From Kitasatospora viridis (GTDB lineage: Bacteria > Actinomycetota > Actinomycetes > Streptomycetales > Streptomycetaceae), in NCBI RefSeq assembly GCF_007829815.1, contig NZ_VIWT01000003.1, positions 496,001 through 560,000 of the forward strand: a stretch of DNA of 64,000 nucleotides, in the 5' to 3' direction. The notes beneath the pieces were generated by a model. The model saw nothing but the letters and a program-made list of their open reading frames with translations, did no database searches and had not been told where the DNA came from. The position numbers and the translations under genes were made by a program. Positions 1 through 7,772 of the stretch are shown one piece after another; position 1 is the stretch's first letter, and each line of letters begins with the position of its first letter.

Positions 1-302
1 TCCGCCGCTTGCCACACCAGGAAGAGGACCGGCAGCGCCCAGTAGAAGAACCTGAACATCGGGCTCATCTGGTAGCCCGTCAGCAGCGCCACCGCCTGGA
101 CCAGCGCGAAGACCGGCCGGGCCCAGTACAGGGCCACCTCATAGATGCTCATGATGCTGGCCGCGATCGACAGCTCCAGTAGCGTCGCCATCGCCCGCGT
201 CGACCAGGCCGCCAGCCCCGGCACCGCCGGCGGCCGCACCACGCCCCGCCGAGGCGCGCGCCGCTCACCCACCAGCGAGCGCCACTGATCAGCGGTGGCC
301 AT
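1..302 (-). CDS. Partial membrane protein of an AICE/plasmid-like gene set
   Basis: The 3' end lies outside the window, and about 100 residues are visible. After a basic N-terminus (about 40 residues), two hydrophobic stretches are seen, around LLELSIAASIMSIYEVAL and FFYWALPVLFLVW, so this is probably a membrane protein. The ATG at 302 overlaps the TGA of the upstream gene (ATGA), indicating translational coupling in an operon read from 906 to 1. No family is recognised. The setting (small genes divergent from a GntR regulator) resembles actinomycete integrative or conjugative elements, where such proteins sit next to transfer genes. That role is inferred. Confidence 0.6.
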   Translation of the reverse strand, partial: MATADQWRSLVGERRAPRRGVVRPPAVPGLAAWSTRAMATLLELSIAASIMSIYEVALYWARPVFALVQAVALLTGYQMSPMFRFFYWALPVLFLVWQAA

Positions 303-535
303 CAGCTCCCACCGCCCAGGTCCAGCGGCGGCAGCGGAACACCGTTCTCCGCCGCCAGGTTCAGCAGCTCCGTCTCAAGATCCCGGGCCAGCTGACAGGC
401 ATCCGCCGCCATCGTCGCCGTGATCGCGAACAGCAGCCGGGCCTGACCCCACTCCATGTCGGCGTGCATCTCATCGCCCAGGTCGGACAGGTCGTGTAGT
501 CGCTCGCGCAGGTCCTGCCACGTCCGGCCGCTCAC
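302..535 (-). CDS. Small hypothetical protein (77 aa)
   Basis: The GTG start overlaps the stop of the upstream gene (GTGA) and the stop overlaps the start of the next (ATGA), so it is the middle gene of a tightly coupled three-gene operon. The sequence is helical and acidic, with a central Ala-rich stretch (ITATMAADACQLARDLE). It has no signal peptide or membrane segment. No known domain is recognised. It may be an accessory or regulatory protein of a mobile element, but that is context only. Confidence 0.6.
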   Translation of the reverse strand: MSGRTWQDLRERLHDLSDLGDEMHADMEWGQARLLFAITATMAADACQLARDLETELLNLAAENGVPLPPLDLGGGS

Positions 536-906
536 TTCGCACCACCCCGAGCCCCGCGCGACTCGGCCGCAGCGCCACCAGCTGCTTCGGTCTCGCCCGC
601 AGGCGCCACCGCCACCGACTCAGCCCGGTACGCCAACCCCGCCCGACCCTCGATCTCCCACAGCGAGGCCTCAAGCCCGGTGAAGACCAGGATCTGACCA
701 ATCTCCACCTGCGGCTCAGCACCCGGGATCGTCACCTCGATCATCGACGTCCGAGCCCCCGCCGGCCGCACCGCCACGGACACCGTCCACAGCGGCTCAC
801 CGGACCTATTCGCCCGCTGTGCTCCCGTGTCCCGGTCGGTCTTCGGCTCCTTCGCCACACAGAGGACCAGACCAACCTTTCGCATGTCCACCGGGACATT
901 GCGCAT
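532..906 (-). CDS. Conserved hypothetical, AICE-associated (SCO3931-like) protein
   Basis: A 124-aa protein opening MRNVPVDMRKVGLVLCV, with a beta-rich core and a low-complexity Ala/Gly/Glu tail after about residue 100. From memory, proteins with this N-terminus precede FtsK-like transfer genes and lie beside GntR repressors in Streptomyces integrative elements. They are annotated as plasmid/AICE regulatory or conserved hypothetical proteins. A strong AAGGGGGAG ribosome site sits just upstream of the ATG at 906. It is the first gene of the operon running off the left edge. Its biochemical role is unknown. Confidence 0.7.
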   Translation of the reverse strand: MRNVPVDMRKVGLVLCVAKEPKTDRDTGAQRANRSGEPLWTVSVAVRPAGARTSMIEVTIPGAEPQVEIGQILVFTGLEASLWEIEGRAGLAYRAESVAVAPAGETEAAGGAAAESRGARGGAK

Positions 907-1126
907 CTCAACTCCCCCTTCCAGCAGCCACCATGGATCCGCCAGTCATCAGTCATCCGGATGAATTGGCGGAAGACCGATGATGCGCCCGCTTGACGCC
1001 GAGCGCAAGGGCATTCATCCTGACGACTGCTGGCTTAAGCTCAGCTGAAGCCCCGTGACCAGGGCTTAGAGCGACCTCGAACCAACTTCTGATCGCAGCA
1101 ACCCCCGTAGACCTAAGGGGCACAAG
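907..1126. promoter_or_regulatory. Divergent intergenic region controlling the AICE-like operon and GntR gene
   Basis: This 220-bp gap separates the leftward small-gene operon (ribosome site at 908-920) from the rightward GntR gene (ribosome site AAGGGG just before 1127). KorSA-type GntR repressors usually bind here. I could not pick out a convincing operator by eye. Confidence 0.4.
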
Positions 1127-1879
1127 ATGCCAGTGGGACGCCAGCCGCTTCACGGCCAGGTCGCCGCCGAGATGCGCAAGGCCATCGCGCGTGGCAAGTG
1201 GAAGCCGGGAGCCAAGATCCCCACGGAGCCCGAGCTCACCGAGCGGTACGGCGTCTCACGTGCCACCGTCCGCCAAGCCGTCGCCGCCCTGCGCGCCGAA
1301 GGACTATTGGACGTCCGACAGGGATCCGGCACCTACGTGCGCGAGCCCCAGGCCACGGTCGACGCGGTTTTCATCAGCCGCACCGTCCACCTCGCCAGCG
1401 ATGGCACGTTCACATGCCCAAGCGGCTGGGAGGCCAAGGAGAAGGCCACCGCCTACGCAGTGCGCCTGGAACCCTGCCCGGCCGCCCTCCTGCGACTCGA
1501 CGAGGGCGAAGCCGCGCTCCTGGTCGACCGGCTGATCATCCATCAGCCCACCGGTAACTTGGCCAGGCACAGCATGCTGCTGCCCATGGAGCGGATCACC
1601 ACAACCAGCCTGGCCGCCGAGCCCGACGTCTGCGCCACCGAGGCCTACCGCCAACTCGCTGCAGCACACGGCCCGTTGATGTGGGACGACGGCGTCACAG
1701 CCCGCATGCCCAACCCCGACGAATCCGCCACGCTACGCGTACCCGCAGGCAGCCCCCTGCTGATCACCGAACGACTCACCCAGAGCCAGAGCGGCGAGCG
1801 GCTCATGCTGGAAACCCTCACCACCGGCGCCACCGGAATCCACATGGTCTACACCCACCACCCCCAACCGGCTGACTGA
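1127..1879 (+). CDS. GntR-family (HutC/UTRA) transcriptional regulator, KorSA-like
   Basis: 250 aa. The N-terminal winged helix (residues ~4-71) shows the GntR signature, with PGAKIPTEPELTERYGVSR followed by the recognition helix TVRQAVAAL and the wing GLLDVRQGSGTYV. Residues ~95-240 fit a UTRA ligand-binding domain (TERLTQSQSGERLMLET near the end). AAGGGG lies about five bases before the ATG. It is divergent from the small AICE-type operon and probably represses it, as KorSA does in pSAM2-like elements. The ligand is unknown. The family call is firm; the target is inferred. Confidence 0.93.
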   Translation: MPVGRQPLHGQVAAEMRKAIARGKWKPGAKIPTEPELTERYGVSRATVRQAVAALRAEGLLDVRQGSGTYVREPQATVDAVFISRTVHLASDGTFTCPSGWEAKEKATAYAVRLEPCPAALLRLDEGEAALLVDRLIIHQPTGNLARHSMLLPMERITTTSLAAEPDVCATEAYRQLAAAHGPLMWDDGVTARMPNPDESATLRVPAGSPLLITERLTQSQSGERLMLETLTTGATGIHMVYTHHPQPAD

Positions 1880-1992
1880 CCACGGGGGCCGACCGTGGAA
1901 GGTCTCTCGGCGCAACCTGCCGGCTTCTGCCCACCTTGGGGTAGTCGCCGAGGCTAGACTTCCCGCAGTCGCTCACAGCCAAGGGGGTGAAG

Positions 1993-2583
1993 ATGAACAA
2001 CGAGGCACCAAGCATGAAGCCTCACGGCAACGCGCGCTCCGATCTACTGCGCCATCTCGAAATCGAGTTGGCTGGACACATCTTTGGCCCCGAAGAGGCC
2101 ACACGGGTTCTTTCGTACCTTGCGGAGTTCGCCAGACACGCAGGGGTCGACCCCTCAAGCCTCCTCGCCAGGGCGCCCAGGAGGATGCAGCTCCGCTGCA
2201 GCCATGCCGGCCTTGAGGTCATCTACTCCGATCTTGTAATCATCGATGAGCATGACTCTGCGAAGGCTCGGCTAAGCACCGTAGCCGCGAAGCTGCGCGA
2301 CGCGAAGACAGGGCTGGAACGACGCGCCGCTGCTCGGGAGTTCTTGGCCGCGCTCGCAGCGCTGATCATCTGCTTGTTGCGGTTCCTGGTCCGCGCCCTG
2401 CTGCGGCTACTGTCTGGCTCGCTGACCCGAACGCGTACCGCCGATATCCCGGCGTGGCAGCCCGAGCCGATCGACGTATCACCACAGATCACCCCAAGGG
2501 GTCCGAACCCCGCCCTCCCCGTGACCACCCACCGGGGCGGGCACAACCGCAGCGCGCTGGGGCGCCTCGAACTAGCTGCCTAA
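1993..2583 (+). CDS. Hypothetical protein with one hydrophobic segment
   Basis: 196 aa from the ATG at 1993, which has AAGGGGG five bases upstream; a GTG at 1987 lies inside that ribosome site and is less likely. The N-terminal ~110 residues are soluble (LLRHLEIELAGHIFGPEEA, then a possible helical bundle). A strongly hydrophobic Leu/Ile segment follows at about residues 120-145 and then a Pro/Thr-rich tail. Codon use is less GC-biased than the core genes, consistent with accessory DNA. No family is recognised. The next small gene begins 36 bases downstream. Confidence 0.6.
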   Translation: MNNEAPSMKPHGNARSDLLRHLEIELAGHIFGPEEATRVLSYLAEFARHAGVDPSSLLARAPRRMQLRCSHAGLEVIYSDLVIIDEHDSAKARLSTVAAKLRDAKTGLERRAAAREFLAALAALIICLLRFLVRALLRLLSGSLTRTRTADIPAWQPEPIDVSPQITPRGPNPALPVTTHRGGHNRSALGRLELAA

Positions 2584-2619
2584 GTGACCCGCCTTCCCTT
2601 CACCGGAAGGCTCTTTGTC

Positions 2620-2814
2620 ATGCTCAACTTGACCCACAAGGCCGTACGACCCACCAATGCGCCCGAGGGCACGGGCATCAGCGAGCCGCCGCCAGCATTC
2701 GAACTACGCTGCGGCGGACTCTATGTGAGCATCCAGCGGTTTCCCAAGGGATGGCTGGTCAGCACTGGTACGGCTCTGCTCAGTCTCGCCCTGGGCTACC
2801 TCGCGCGGCACTGA
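2620..2814 (+). CDS. Small actinomycete 'ELRCGG'-type protein with C-terminal membrane segment
   Basis: 64 aa. The ATG at 2620 has GGAAGG nine bases upstream. The middle reads FELRCGGLYVSIQRFPKGWL and is followed by a short hydrophobic stretch (STGTALLSLALGYLA). I recall many short Streptomyces proteins with the same ELRCGG...IQR...W pattern ending in a membrane segment, often in accessory islands. Their function is unknown. It is probably co-transcribed with the preceding gene. A hairpin terminator follows at once. Confidence 0.6.
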   Translation: MLNLTHKAVRPTNAPEGTGISEPPPAFELRCGGLYVSIQRFPKGWLVSTGTALLSLALGYLARH

Positions 2815-2825
2815 CCGAACGCTCA

Positions 2826-2857
2826 CCGTTCGGCAGATGGCGGCCTCTGCCGAACGG
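2826..2857 (+). terminator. Factor-independent terminator
   Basis: A perfect 11-bp stem (2826-2836 with 2847-2857) and a 10-base loop lie 11 bases after the stop codon at 2814. Confidence 0.7.
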
Positions 2858-2958
2858 CGGCGCTCGTCGCGCGCATAAGCGCCACGGCACGGGAGCACCT
2901 CAGATGGCCACTATTCAGGGTGGATGACCAAGAATTCCCGGCTACTTGGCCTGGCGGG

Positions 2959-3417
2959 TCAGAGTTGGAGAGGGATGAGCTTGCTCATTGTGTACGTGAT
3001 GTTGCTTTCTGTGCTCAGGACGGTGAAGCTGACCGCTACCACAGGCACGAACCCCGTGGACTTGGTACACGTGACCGATTTGACAGTGTAGAGGGGGCGC
3101 CTGGACGTGTCTCCATCGATCATTAGGACGAGGAATCCGGTCCGGGTAACGAGAAAGCGTCCGGGGCCGCCTTTGCCCGCCGAGTCGGATATGGTCGCGT
3201 GTCCGTCGCGCCCTTCCGGCACCGGCTTCAACCAGATTAGGATTTTGTCGGACCCGCTTTTGCCCCGCCAGTCGCCCCCATAGCTGTAGTTAGTTGCCCC
3301 CATGCACGACGTGTCAGCCTGATCGACACGGAGGCTGGGCGTTGCTGCGACGGACGGGCCCGCACTTGCCATCAAGGCCAGGGCTGCGGCGAGGGCCGGG
3401 CGTGTAATCGCGAACAT
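2959..3417 (-). CDS. Small secreted protein
   Basis: 152 aa. A clear Sec signal peptide opens it (MFAITRPALAAALALMASA, cleavage probably after VAA near residue 25). The mature part has one Cys early (SCMGATNY) and one late (VTCTK), which may pair, and is otherwise beta-rich with no recognised domain. It stands alone, convergent with the genes to its left. Base composition is lower in GC than in the housekeeping-type genes nearby. It is likely extracellular; its role is unknown. Confidence 0.7.
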   Translation of the reverse strand: MFAITRPALAAALALMASAGPSVAATPSLRVDQADTSCMGATNYSYGGDWRGKSGSDKILIWLKPVPEGRDGHATISDSAGKGGPGRFLVTRTGFLVLMIDGDTSRRPLYTVKSVTCTKSTGFVPVVAVSFTVLSTESNITYTMSKLIPLQL

Positions 3418-4064
3418 GTCGAAGTTCCATTCATCGGGGCAAGGGTGACAGGGGCCACCTCAGGCAGGGGCGAATTTGGGCCCGGCATCATTACAGAAGG
3501 CAACGTCCGCCCGGGCTGCGGTGTGGGCCGTCCAACGGGAGCCAGCGCTGCCGTGAGACGTCGGGCGACATCAGCTTTAGCCGCCCACGCACCGGCGGCA
3601 AATCGGAGGCGAGAAGACAGGGCCGTCCGGCCCACTGTCGTCACGCCCGGACAACGCGTGGAAGGCACGGGGTGGGGCAGGTCGCGACGCGCGTGAGGTC
3701 GTCGACCCACAGCAACTGCGCCGCAGCGGTGCACAGGTGGCGCTAGTGTTCGGCCGCCCACAAGCCCAAGACGGCGGCGCGTTCCCGGTCCGCGTCAGCG
3801 GTCTTGATGCGTCGGCTTCGTGGGCGAGTTCCGCGCCAGGCACCGGCCCGGGCCAGGTACGGCGACAAGATGGTCCCGAGCCGCGTCCGATCTTGAGCCG
3901 CTGGTGCCGTCGTGATTCCGGAAAACCTCATATACGTACTCAAGGCGGCGGCGCGTTCGCGCCGCCGGCGACCCTTGCGCGCTGGCCGGGCTGCGGCCTG
4001 GCGGCCGGTCCCGGCCGCGCGCCGGGCCGCCCAGCTCGAACACCCACCCAGGCCAGTACGACGA
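3418..4064. other. Gap without a confident gene; possible decayed coding sequence
   Basis: No reading frame here has convincing start, ribosome site and composition together. Reverse-strand fragments look protein-like when frames are joined (for example DRERAAVLGLWAAEH around 3745-3790, a stop, then a stretch in another phase). This suggests a decayed gene. I cannot name the family. Confidence 0.35.
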
Positions 4065-4403
4065 TCACCCGGAAGCGGCAGACCTCCCCGACGGGCCAAG
4101 ATCATCCGGACCGACACCGCGGGACACCATCTGATCCAGCACCGCGGCAAGGGTTCGCGCACCCTCCACCGTGCCACGCAGGTGCACCAGCCCCGACCCG
4201 TCGTCCGCCCATCCGGCCTGCGCCCGCACCACCCCACCCAGGCCGAAGCAGGCGAACACCCGGTTCAACTCACCCGCCGCCGCCCGGGCTTCACGCCACG
4301 CTCTGTTGTAGTCCACCCCTGGCAGCATCGGCCCCCCGCCCAGGAAACTGCCCACCGGCTCCGCCGGCTCCGGTTCGTCGTCGTCCCGTCCGAGCTCATC
4401 CAC
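4065..4403 (-). CDS. Hypothetical protein (112 aa)
   Basis: An acidic N-terminus (DELGRDDDEPEPAEPVG) is followed by a compact domain with GVDYNRAWREARAAAGELN and a C-terminal segment LVHLRGTVEGARTLAAVL. The look, charged tail plus one small alpha/beta unit, matches uncharacterised proteins that accompany GntR regulators in streptomycete mobile islands. That resemblance is from memory and not specific. No membrane or signal segment is present. The start at 4403 has no strong ribosome site, so the exact N-terminus is uncertain. Confidence 0.5.
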   Translation of the reverse strand: MDELGRDDDEPEPAEPVGSFLGGGPMLPGVDYNRAWREARAAAGELNRVFACFGLGGVVRAQAGWADDGSGLVHLRGTVEGARTLAAVLDQMVSRGVGPDDLGPSGRSAASG

Positions 4404-4568
4404 AGTTCGTCGCCCCCAGCCCTGTCCGTTAGCACCCGGACCACCCCCGCACCACGGGGGCGCACGCCCGGCGCATAGCCTTGCACTGTAGTCCTCTCAG
4501 CACACAGTGCAACCATCAAGCCGCACGAACGGCCGTCCGCGACGAAGTCTGTTGAAACTATTACAAAC

Positions 4569-4609
4569 GCCGAGGGCCCGGTCGCCATGACGGCGGCCAG
4601 GCCCTCGGC
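4569..4609 (-). terminator. Terminator of the secreted-protein gene at 4620
   Basis: Ten-base perfect arms (4569-4578 with 4600-4609), extended by partial pairing, lie 11 bases past the stop of the leftward gene. A T-rich run follows on the reverse strand. Confidence 0.75.
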
Positions 4610-4619
4610 ACCCTGTCGG

Positions 4620-5027
4620 CTAGTTGTATCCCACTGGGTTAGTCCCATACCAGGTAGTGCCGTTGGGGCTGAACTCCGAAACGAGCGCGTCGTTCGGAGC
4701 GTCGATGATGAACGAATCACACGTGCCAGCGGCGAGCGTCAACAGCCCACCGTAGTAGTTCAGTCCCGTCCAGTCGTTGTACAGCCGTACGGTTGCACCC
4801 CACTTGTTGTCAACCACACGGAAATAAAAGTCATTCGTGCTCGACTGGTAGTTGCAGATGTCCGCCATCCGCGTGCTGGAGTTGTTGTCCAGGATCAATT
4901 CGACATGGTCAGCGGTGTAGGAATCCGATGCCGCGTTCGCAATTCCGGACATACCCACCGTGCTGGCCGTCGCAAGGATGCCAGCAATAGCTGCACACCG
5001 TGCGACCTTCCTAATAGCTGCCTTCAC
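4620..5027 (-). CDS. Small secreted protein
   Basis: 135 aa, GTG start with GAGGGG seven bases upstream. The signal peptide has a basic start (MKAAIRKVARCA), a hydrophobic core and a probable ANA/AS cleavage near residue 33. The mature ~100 residues are rich in Asn, Tyr and Thr, with two Cys (ICNYQS and GTCDSF). They resemble small actinomycete secreted beta proteins of the peptidase-inhibitor or lectin type, without a motif that decides. It has its own terminator and is monocistronic. Confidence 0.75.
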   Translation of the reverse strand: MKAAIRKVARCAAIAGILATASTVGMSGIANAASDSYTADHVELILDNNSSTRMADICNYQSSTNDFYFRVVDNKWGATVRLYNDWTGLNYYGGLLTLAAGTCDSFIIDAPNDALVSEFSPNGTTWYGTNPVGYN

Positions 5028-5221
5028 GTCCAGTCCCCTCTCCCCGACGATGCCTGATGCAACGTCACGAGCCTTGGACGAAGCTCCGCCTCAGTGCCCC
5101 TTCAACTTGGGAGCACCACGAAGAGCCTTGATGTCCACTGGTACAGCGGGCCGACATGCCACTTGGCATGTGCGGGCCGAGGCCATACTCCTGCCCCCAA
5201 GCCACGGAGGCAAGAGGCTCG

Positions 5222-5255
5222 TTGCCTCCCGAACGATCCGCCGCTCGGGAGGCAA
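5222..5255 (-). terminator. Terminator downstream of Nudix cassette 1
   Basis: A perfect 11-bp inverted repeat (5222-5232 with 5245-5255) with a 12-base loop. It is the first strong hairpin past the last cassette gene (stop at 5342). The remainder of 5028-5341 holds no gene that I can support. Confidence 0.6.
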
Positions 5256-5341
5256 TACGGGCGCGGCTTGGTTCGTGGTGCCTGTGTGGGGTCAGTCGAA
5301 AGCGCTCTGGCAGACCAGGACGGTCACCTCGCCCACTGGTG

Positions 5342-5647
5342 TCACCGGACCGCCTCCCCGCCCTTCCCGGTGCCCTCCAGTCCGTCCCGCGCCTCGCCCG
5401 CCCCGTCCTGCCCCTCCTCGTCCCACAGGGCCGCGTACGCGGCAGCCCGCTCCTGCGGACTCAACGGCGTCCAGCTCAACTCCGCCTCCGGGTCGTAGGA
5501 CACCATGAGGTCACCGAAGCCATCCGGGTGCACGAACACCCACCGATGCTCCAACTCGCAGACCGGACGGGCGTAGTGGATCAACGCCGCCGCCACCTCG
5601 CCCGCCCGCCGACCCATCCCCGGTCCCAAACCCGGCCCGCTCGACAT
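5342..5647 (-). CDS. Hypothetical protein at the end of Nudix cassette 1
   Basis: 101 aa. The ATG at 5647 overlaps the Nudix stop (ATGA), so the two are translationally coupled. The core reads EVAALIHYARPVCELEHRW, then FVHPDGFGDLMVSYDPEAEL and LSPQERAAAYAALWDE, a compact soluble alpha/beta protein with an acidic tail. I do not recognise a family. The second cassette copy has a different, shorter ORF in the equivalent position. Confidence 0.7.
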   Translation of the reverse strand: MSSGPGLGPGMGRRAGEVAAALIHYARPVCELEHRWVFVHPDGFGDLMVSYDPEAELSWTPLSPQERAAAYAALWDEEGQDGAGEARDGLEGTGKGGEAVR

Positions 5648-6144
5648 CACGCCACCTGGCCCTGCATCAGGAACCGCCCCAGCGTCGGCCCCACTTCGGC
5701 CACCGCCACCGCCCTCGTGATCCGGCGCACGTGATACGGCAGGCACACGGTCTCCAACTCGGCCACCCTCACCCAGTCGTAGCCCAGCAGATCCGGCCCC
5801 GCCGCCTCCTGCGGACGCGCCAACCCCGCCTGCTCCACGTCCAACCGGCGCACGAACACGAAGTTGTACCCCTCGCGCGCCTCCGGCTCCGGGTTGGCCG
5901 GCGAGTAGTCCACCACCGCCAGATCCGCGCCACCGAACGGCACCACGACGCCCAGCTGCAACCGCACGATCCGCTCCACCGCCACCATCGCCGACTCGTT
6001 CGGCGCGCAGTGCCCACCCGGCAACCAACCGCACCGCCGATCCCGCATCCGAAGGACCATCACCTGATCCCGCTCCGGGTGCAGCAGCACCGCCTGCGCC
6101 CCGATCCGACGCGGCGGCGGACTGACGTAGTTCGACCTGTCCAT
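5647..6144 (-). CDS. Nudix-fold protein with a degenerate Nudix box (cassette copy 1)
   Basis: 165 aa. The fold is recognisable from GWLPGGHCAPNES, followed by a helix and strand as in Nudix hydrolases. In the Nudix signature G44, E50, R58 and G65 are kept. The glutamates that bind catalytic metal are replaced: REUXEE reads R58-I-V-R-L-Q63. Normal NTP or NDP-X hydrolysis is therefore doubtful, and the protein may bind a nucleotide or regulate. The next gene overlaps its stop (ATGA). The paralogue at 9454-9951 is identical at about 140 of 165 positions by eye and shares the upstream ribosome-site region. Confidence 0.88.
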   Translation of the reverse strand: MDRSNYVSPPPRRIGAQAVLLHPERDQVMVLRMRDRRCGWLPGGHCAPNESAMVAVERIVRLQLGVVVPFGGADLAVVDYSPANPEPEAREGYNFVFVRRLDVEQAGLARPQEAAGPDLLGYDWVRVAELETVCLPYHVRRITRAVAVAEVGPTLGRFLMQGQVA

Positions 6145-6280
6145 GAAGATCGTTCCCTTTCACTCATCACATTTGATGGTTCGAGAAGATGGCGGCCCCG
6201 GACCGGACCGAAGCCCGTCGCGACACCGGGGCCCCCAACCCGCCAAGAGAGAGGTGGACCCGACGGGAGATCAGGAGGAG

Positions 6281-6457
6281 TCACCACTCCGGCGGAGGCT
6301 CGTCCCAGCCCTCCGGGGGCAGCACCATGGCACCGGGCACAAATCCCCACGCCCAAGCCCACTGCCGCAGAGCCCAGTTCAGCGTGCTCCGGTCCGGCAG
6401 CCGCACCGCCCGCAGCCAGCCACGCAGCACCCGGCGAGCCCGCACTCCGCCCGTCAC
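6281..6457 (-). CDS. Small Trp-rich protein in cassette 1
   Basis: 58 aa, GTG start overlapping the stop of the preceding gene (GTGA). It is basic at the N-terminus (MTGGVRARRVLRGWLRAVR) and then Trp-rich (RQWAWAWGFVPGAM, ending PPEGWDEPPPEW). The coupling, codon use and absence of stops support a real gene. No homologue is recognised. The second cassette copy has no counterpart: only about 90 bp separate its flanking genes. Confidence 0.5.
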   Translation of the reverse strand: MTGGVRARRVLRGWLRAVRLPDRSTLNWALRQWAWAWGFVPGAMVLPPEGWDEPPPEW

Positions 6458-6642
6458 AGCTCGTCCTCCCCCTGGCCCGCACTGCTCGGGTCCCCGGTCG
6501 CGCCGGCCGCGTCCTCCTGCGCCACCAACCGGGCAGCAACCCGAGCGGCCACCCCCGCGTACGGACGCTGCGCCTGGTCGAAGGCCGCCAACACCCGCGA
6601 CCCGTAGCCGGGCCGCCCGCTGGACACCGTGGAACTGGACAT
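6454..6642 (-). CDS. Small conserved cassette protein, 'RVLAAFDQA' family (copy 1)
   Basis: 62 aa from the ATG at 6642, which follows AGGAGAGG. The core GSRVLAAFDQAQRPYAGVAA and the following helix (ARVAARLVAQE) are shared with the paralogue at 10040-10243. The N-terminal Ser/Gly region and the acidic C-terminus differ. The conserved helical core with variable tails could suit a precursor peptide, a small adaptor or a toxin-antitoxin-like component. Nothing in the sequence decides. The next gene overlaps its stop. Confidence 0.7.
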   Translation of the reverse strand: MSSSTVSSGRPGYGSRVLAAFDQAQRPYAGVAARVAARLVAQEDAAGATGDPSSAGQGEDEL

Positions 6643-6844
6643 ACCTCTCCTCACGAGGACGTCATGACGATGAAGGAGGCGGCCCCGGCCCGGGGAACGG
6701 CACCCGTGCGCAGAAAGCCGAGACCGCCCGCCCACCCAGGCACACCAAGCGAAACCCAGGGGGGCGATCAAGAGGAGGGCTCACCTATGCAGGTACGCCC
6801 CGCCGCGCGCCGACCCGACCACGCACAGGCCAGCGGACGAACCG

Positions 6845-7102
6845 TCAACGGTCCGGCAGCTCCGGATCCGTATCGGCAGCCCCGGCCTCGAACGGGTCGA
6901 GCACCCTGCCGTACCGCTGCACCGTGTTCGTGTGGGCCACGATGCTGGCCCGCACCGCCAGCCGATAGCCCTCGTCGTGCATGAGCAACAGCAGATGCTC
7001 ATCCGGGAATTGACGCTGATTCCGGTGATAGTCGACGTCCGCCCACAAGAACGCCAGCACCTCGGGGTCGATGTCGTCGAGAGGAGACCAGTCCCAGCTC
7101 AC
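6845..7102 (-). CDS. Small conserved cassette protein, 'PEVxAFLWA' family (copy 1)
   Basis: 85 aa from a GTG that overlaps the stop of the ATPase gene (GTGA). The conserved block is LDDIDPEVLAFLWADVDYHR, then FPDEHLLLLMHDEGYRLAV. The paralogue at 10365-10613 shows the same order (SLDDIAPEVWAFLWAEPDHT, FPREHLALAM). It is soluble and helical. No named domain is recognised. About 200 bp separate it from the next cassette gene, which may have its own promoter. Confidence 0.75.
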   Translation of the reverse strand: MSWDWSPLDDIDPEVLAFLWADVDYHRNQRQFPDEHLLLLMHDEGYRLAVRASIVAHTNTVQRYGRVLDPFEAGAADTDPELPDR

Positions 7103-7566
7103 GGCACGTTCCGATCCGGCCGAACGATCGCCCACACCCGCTTGCTCAGCCCGACGTCGGAACCCTCGCTTCCCCACGCCGCGCCCAGCAACTCCACCAG
7201 GTGCAGCCCTCGGCCGCCCTCGTCGTCCAAGCTCGCCGACTGCACCGTCGGCAGCGCCCGGCTGGAGTCGTGCACCTCGATCCGAAGCTGCTCGACGGAC
7301 CCCTCGAACCGCACGAAGATCAGCCCGCCCGAACGTCCGGACCCGTGGATCACCGCATTGGTTACCAGCTCACTGGCCACCAACTCGGCGTTGCACCAGT
7401 CAAGTTCAGGGGATTCGAGCTGCGCCAGCAACGTCCGCAGCAGCACGCGAGCTTGGGATGCCGAAGCCTCACGGCACGGCAGCCACACCGAGCCCTCAAG
7501 CGCCACCGCGGGCGAACGCCCGGGCAGGACAATCGCTTGCAGATACGGAGCGGTAAAGTTTTGCAC
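7099..7566 (-). CDS. SpoIIAB/RsbW-like ATP-binding protein
   Basis: 155 aa with the GHKL fold of anti-sigma kinases. The N-box is ELVASELVTNAVIHG (residues 61-75, Asn70 for Mg-ATP), the G1 box is VHDSS (Asp100) and the G2 box is EGGRGLHLV (117-124). Streptomycetes carry dozens of such proteins. Several pair with an XRE/Scr1 regulator and a DUF397 protein, as in the whiJ cluster, and exactly such a pair is divergently transcribed next door. It is the first gene of cassette 1 and probably acts as a regulatory kinase or binding partner. Copy 2 lacks it. Confidence 0.9.
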   Translation of the reverse strand: MQNFTAPYLQAIVLPGRSPAVALEGSVWLPCREASASQARVLLRTLLAQLESPELDWCNAELVASELVTNAVIHGSGRSGGLIFVRFEGSVEQLRIEVHDSSRALPTVQSASLDDEGGRGLHLVELLGAAWGSEGSDVGLSKRVWAIVRPDRNVP

Positions 7567-7729
7567 GTCGACCTGCCTTCGTCAGGTTGGCCACGCCCCC
7601 GGACCGGTCGCACGGTCGCGGGGGTTTCGGTTGCGCCTCGATGCCACGAGCGCAGTGATCGGCCGGCCGCCACTCCTCTCCGTAGCGATCCGCTTACAAG
7701 GATCGGGTAGCACGGCTAGCATCGGAAGG

Positions 7730-7745
7730 ATTCCAACTCTGGAAT
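7730..7745. promoter_or_regulatory. Candidate operator between divergent ATPase and XRE genes
   Basis: Inverted repeat ATTCCA-ACTC-TGGAAT, 27 bases before the XRE start. It is placed where an autoregulating XRE protein could bind and affect both directions. No binding consensus is known to me. Confidence 0.4.
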
Positions 7746-7772
7746 TACGGCTACCTCTAATTGGGGGCGATC

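Noticed and set aside
953..1153. Reverse-strand 66-codon frame between the AICE operon and GntR
   Set aside because: It overlaps the GntR start and both promoters, and lacks a ribosome site and protein-like composition.
3577..4043. Several overlapping 80-160 codon frames on both strands
   Set aside because: No ribosome site, biased composition and mutually overlapping. At most a decayed gene.
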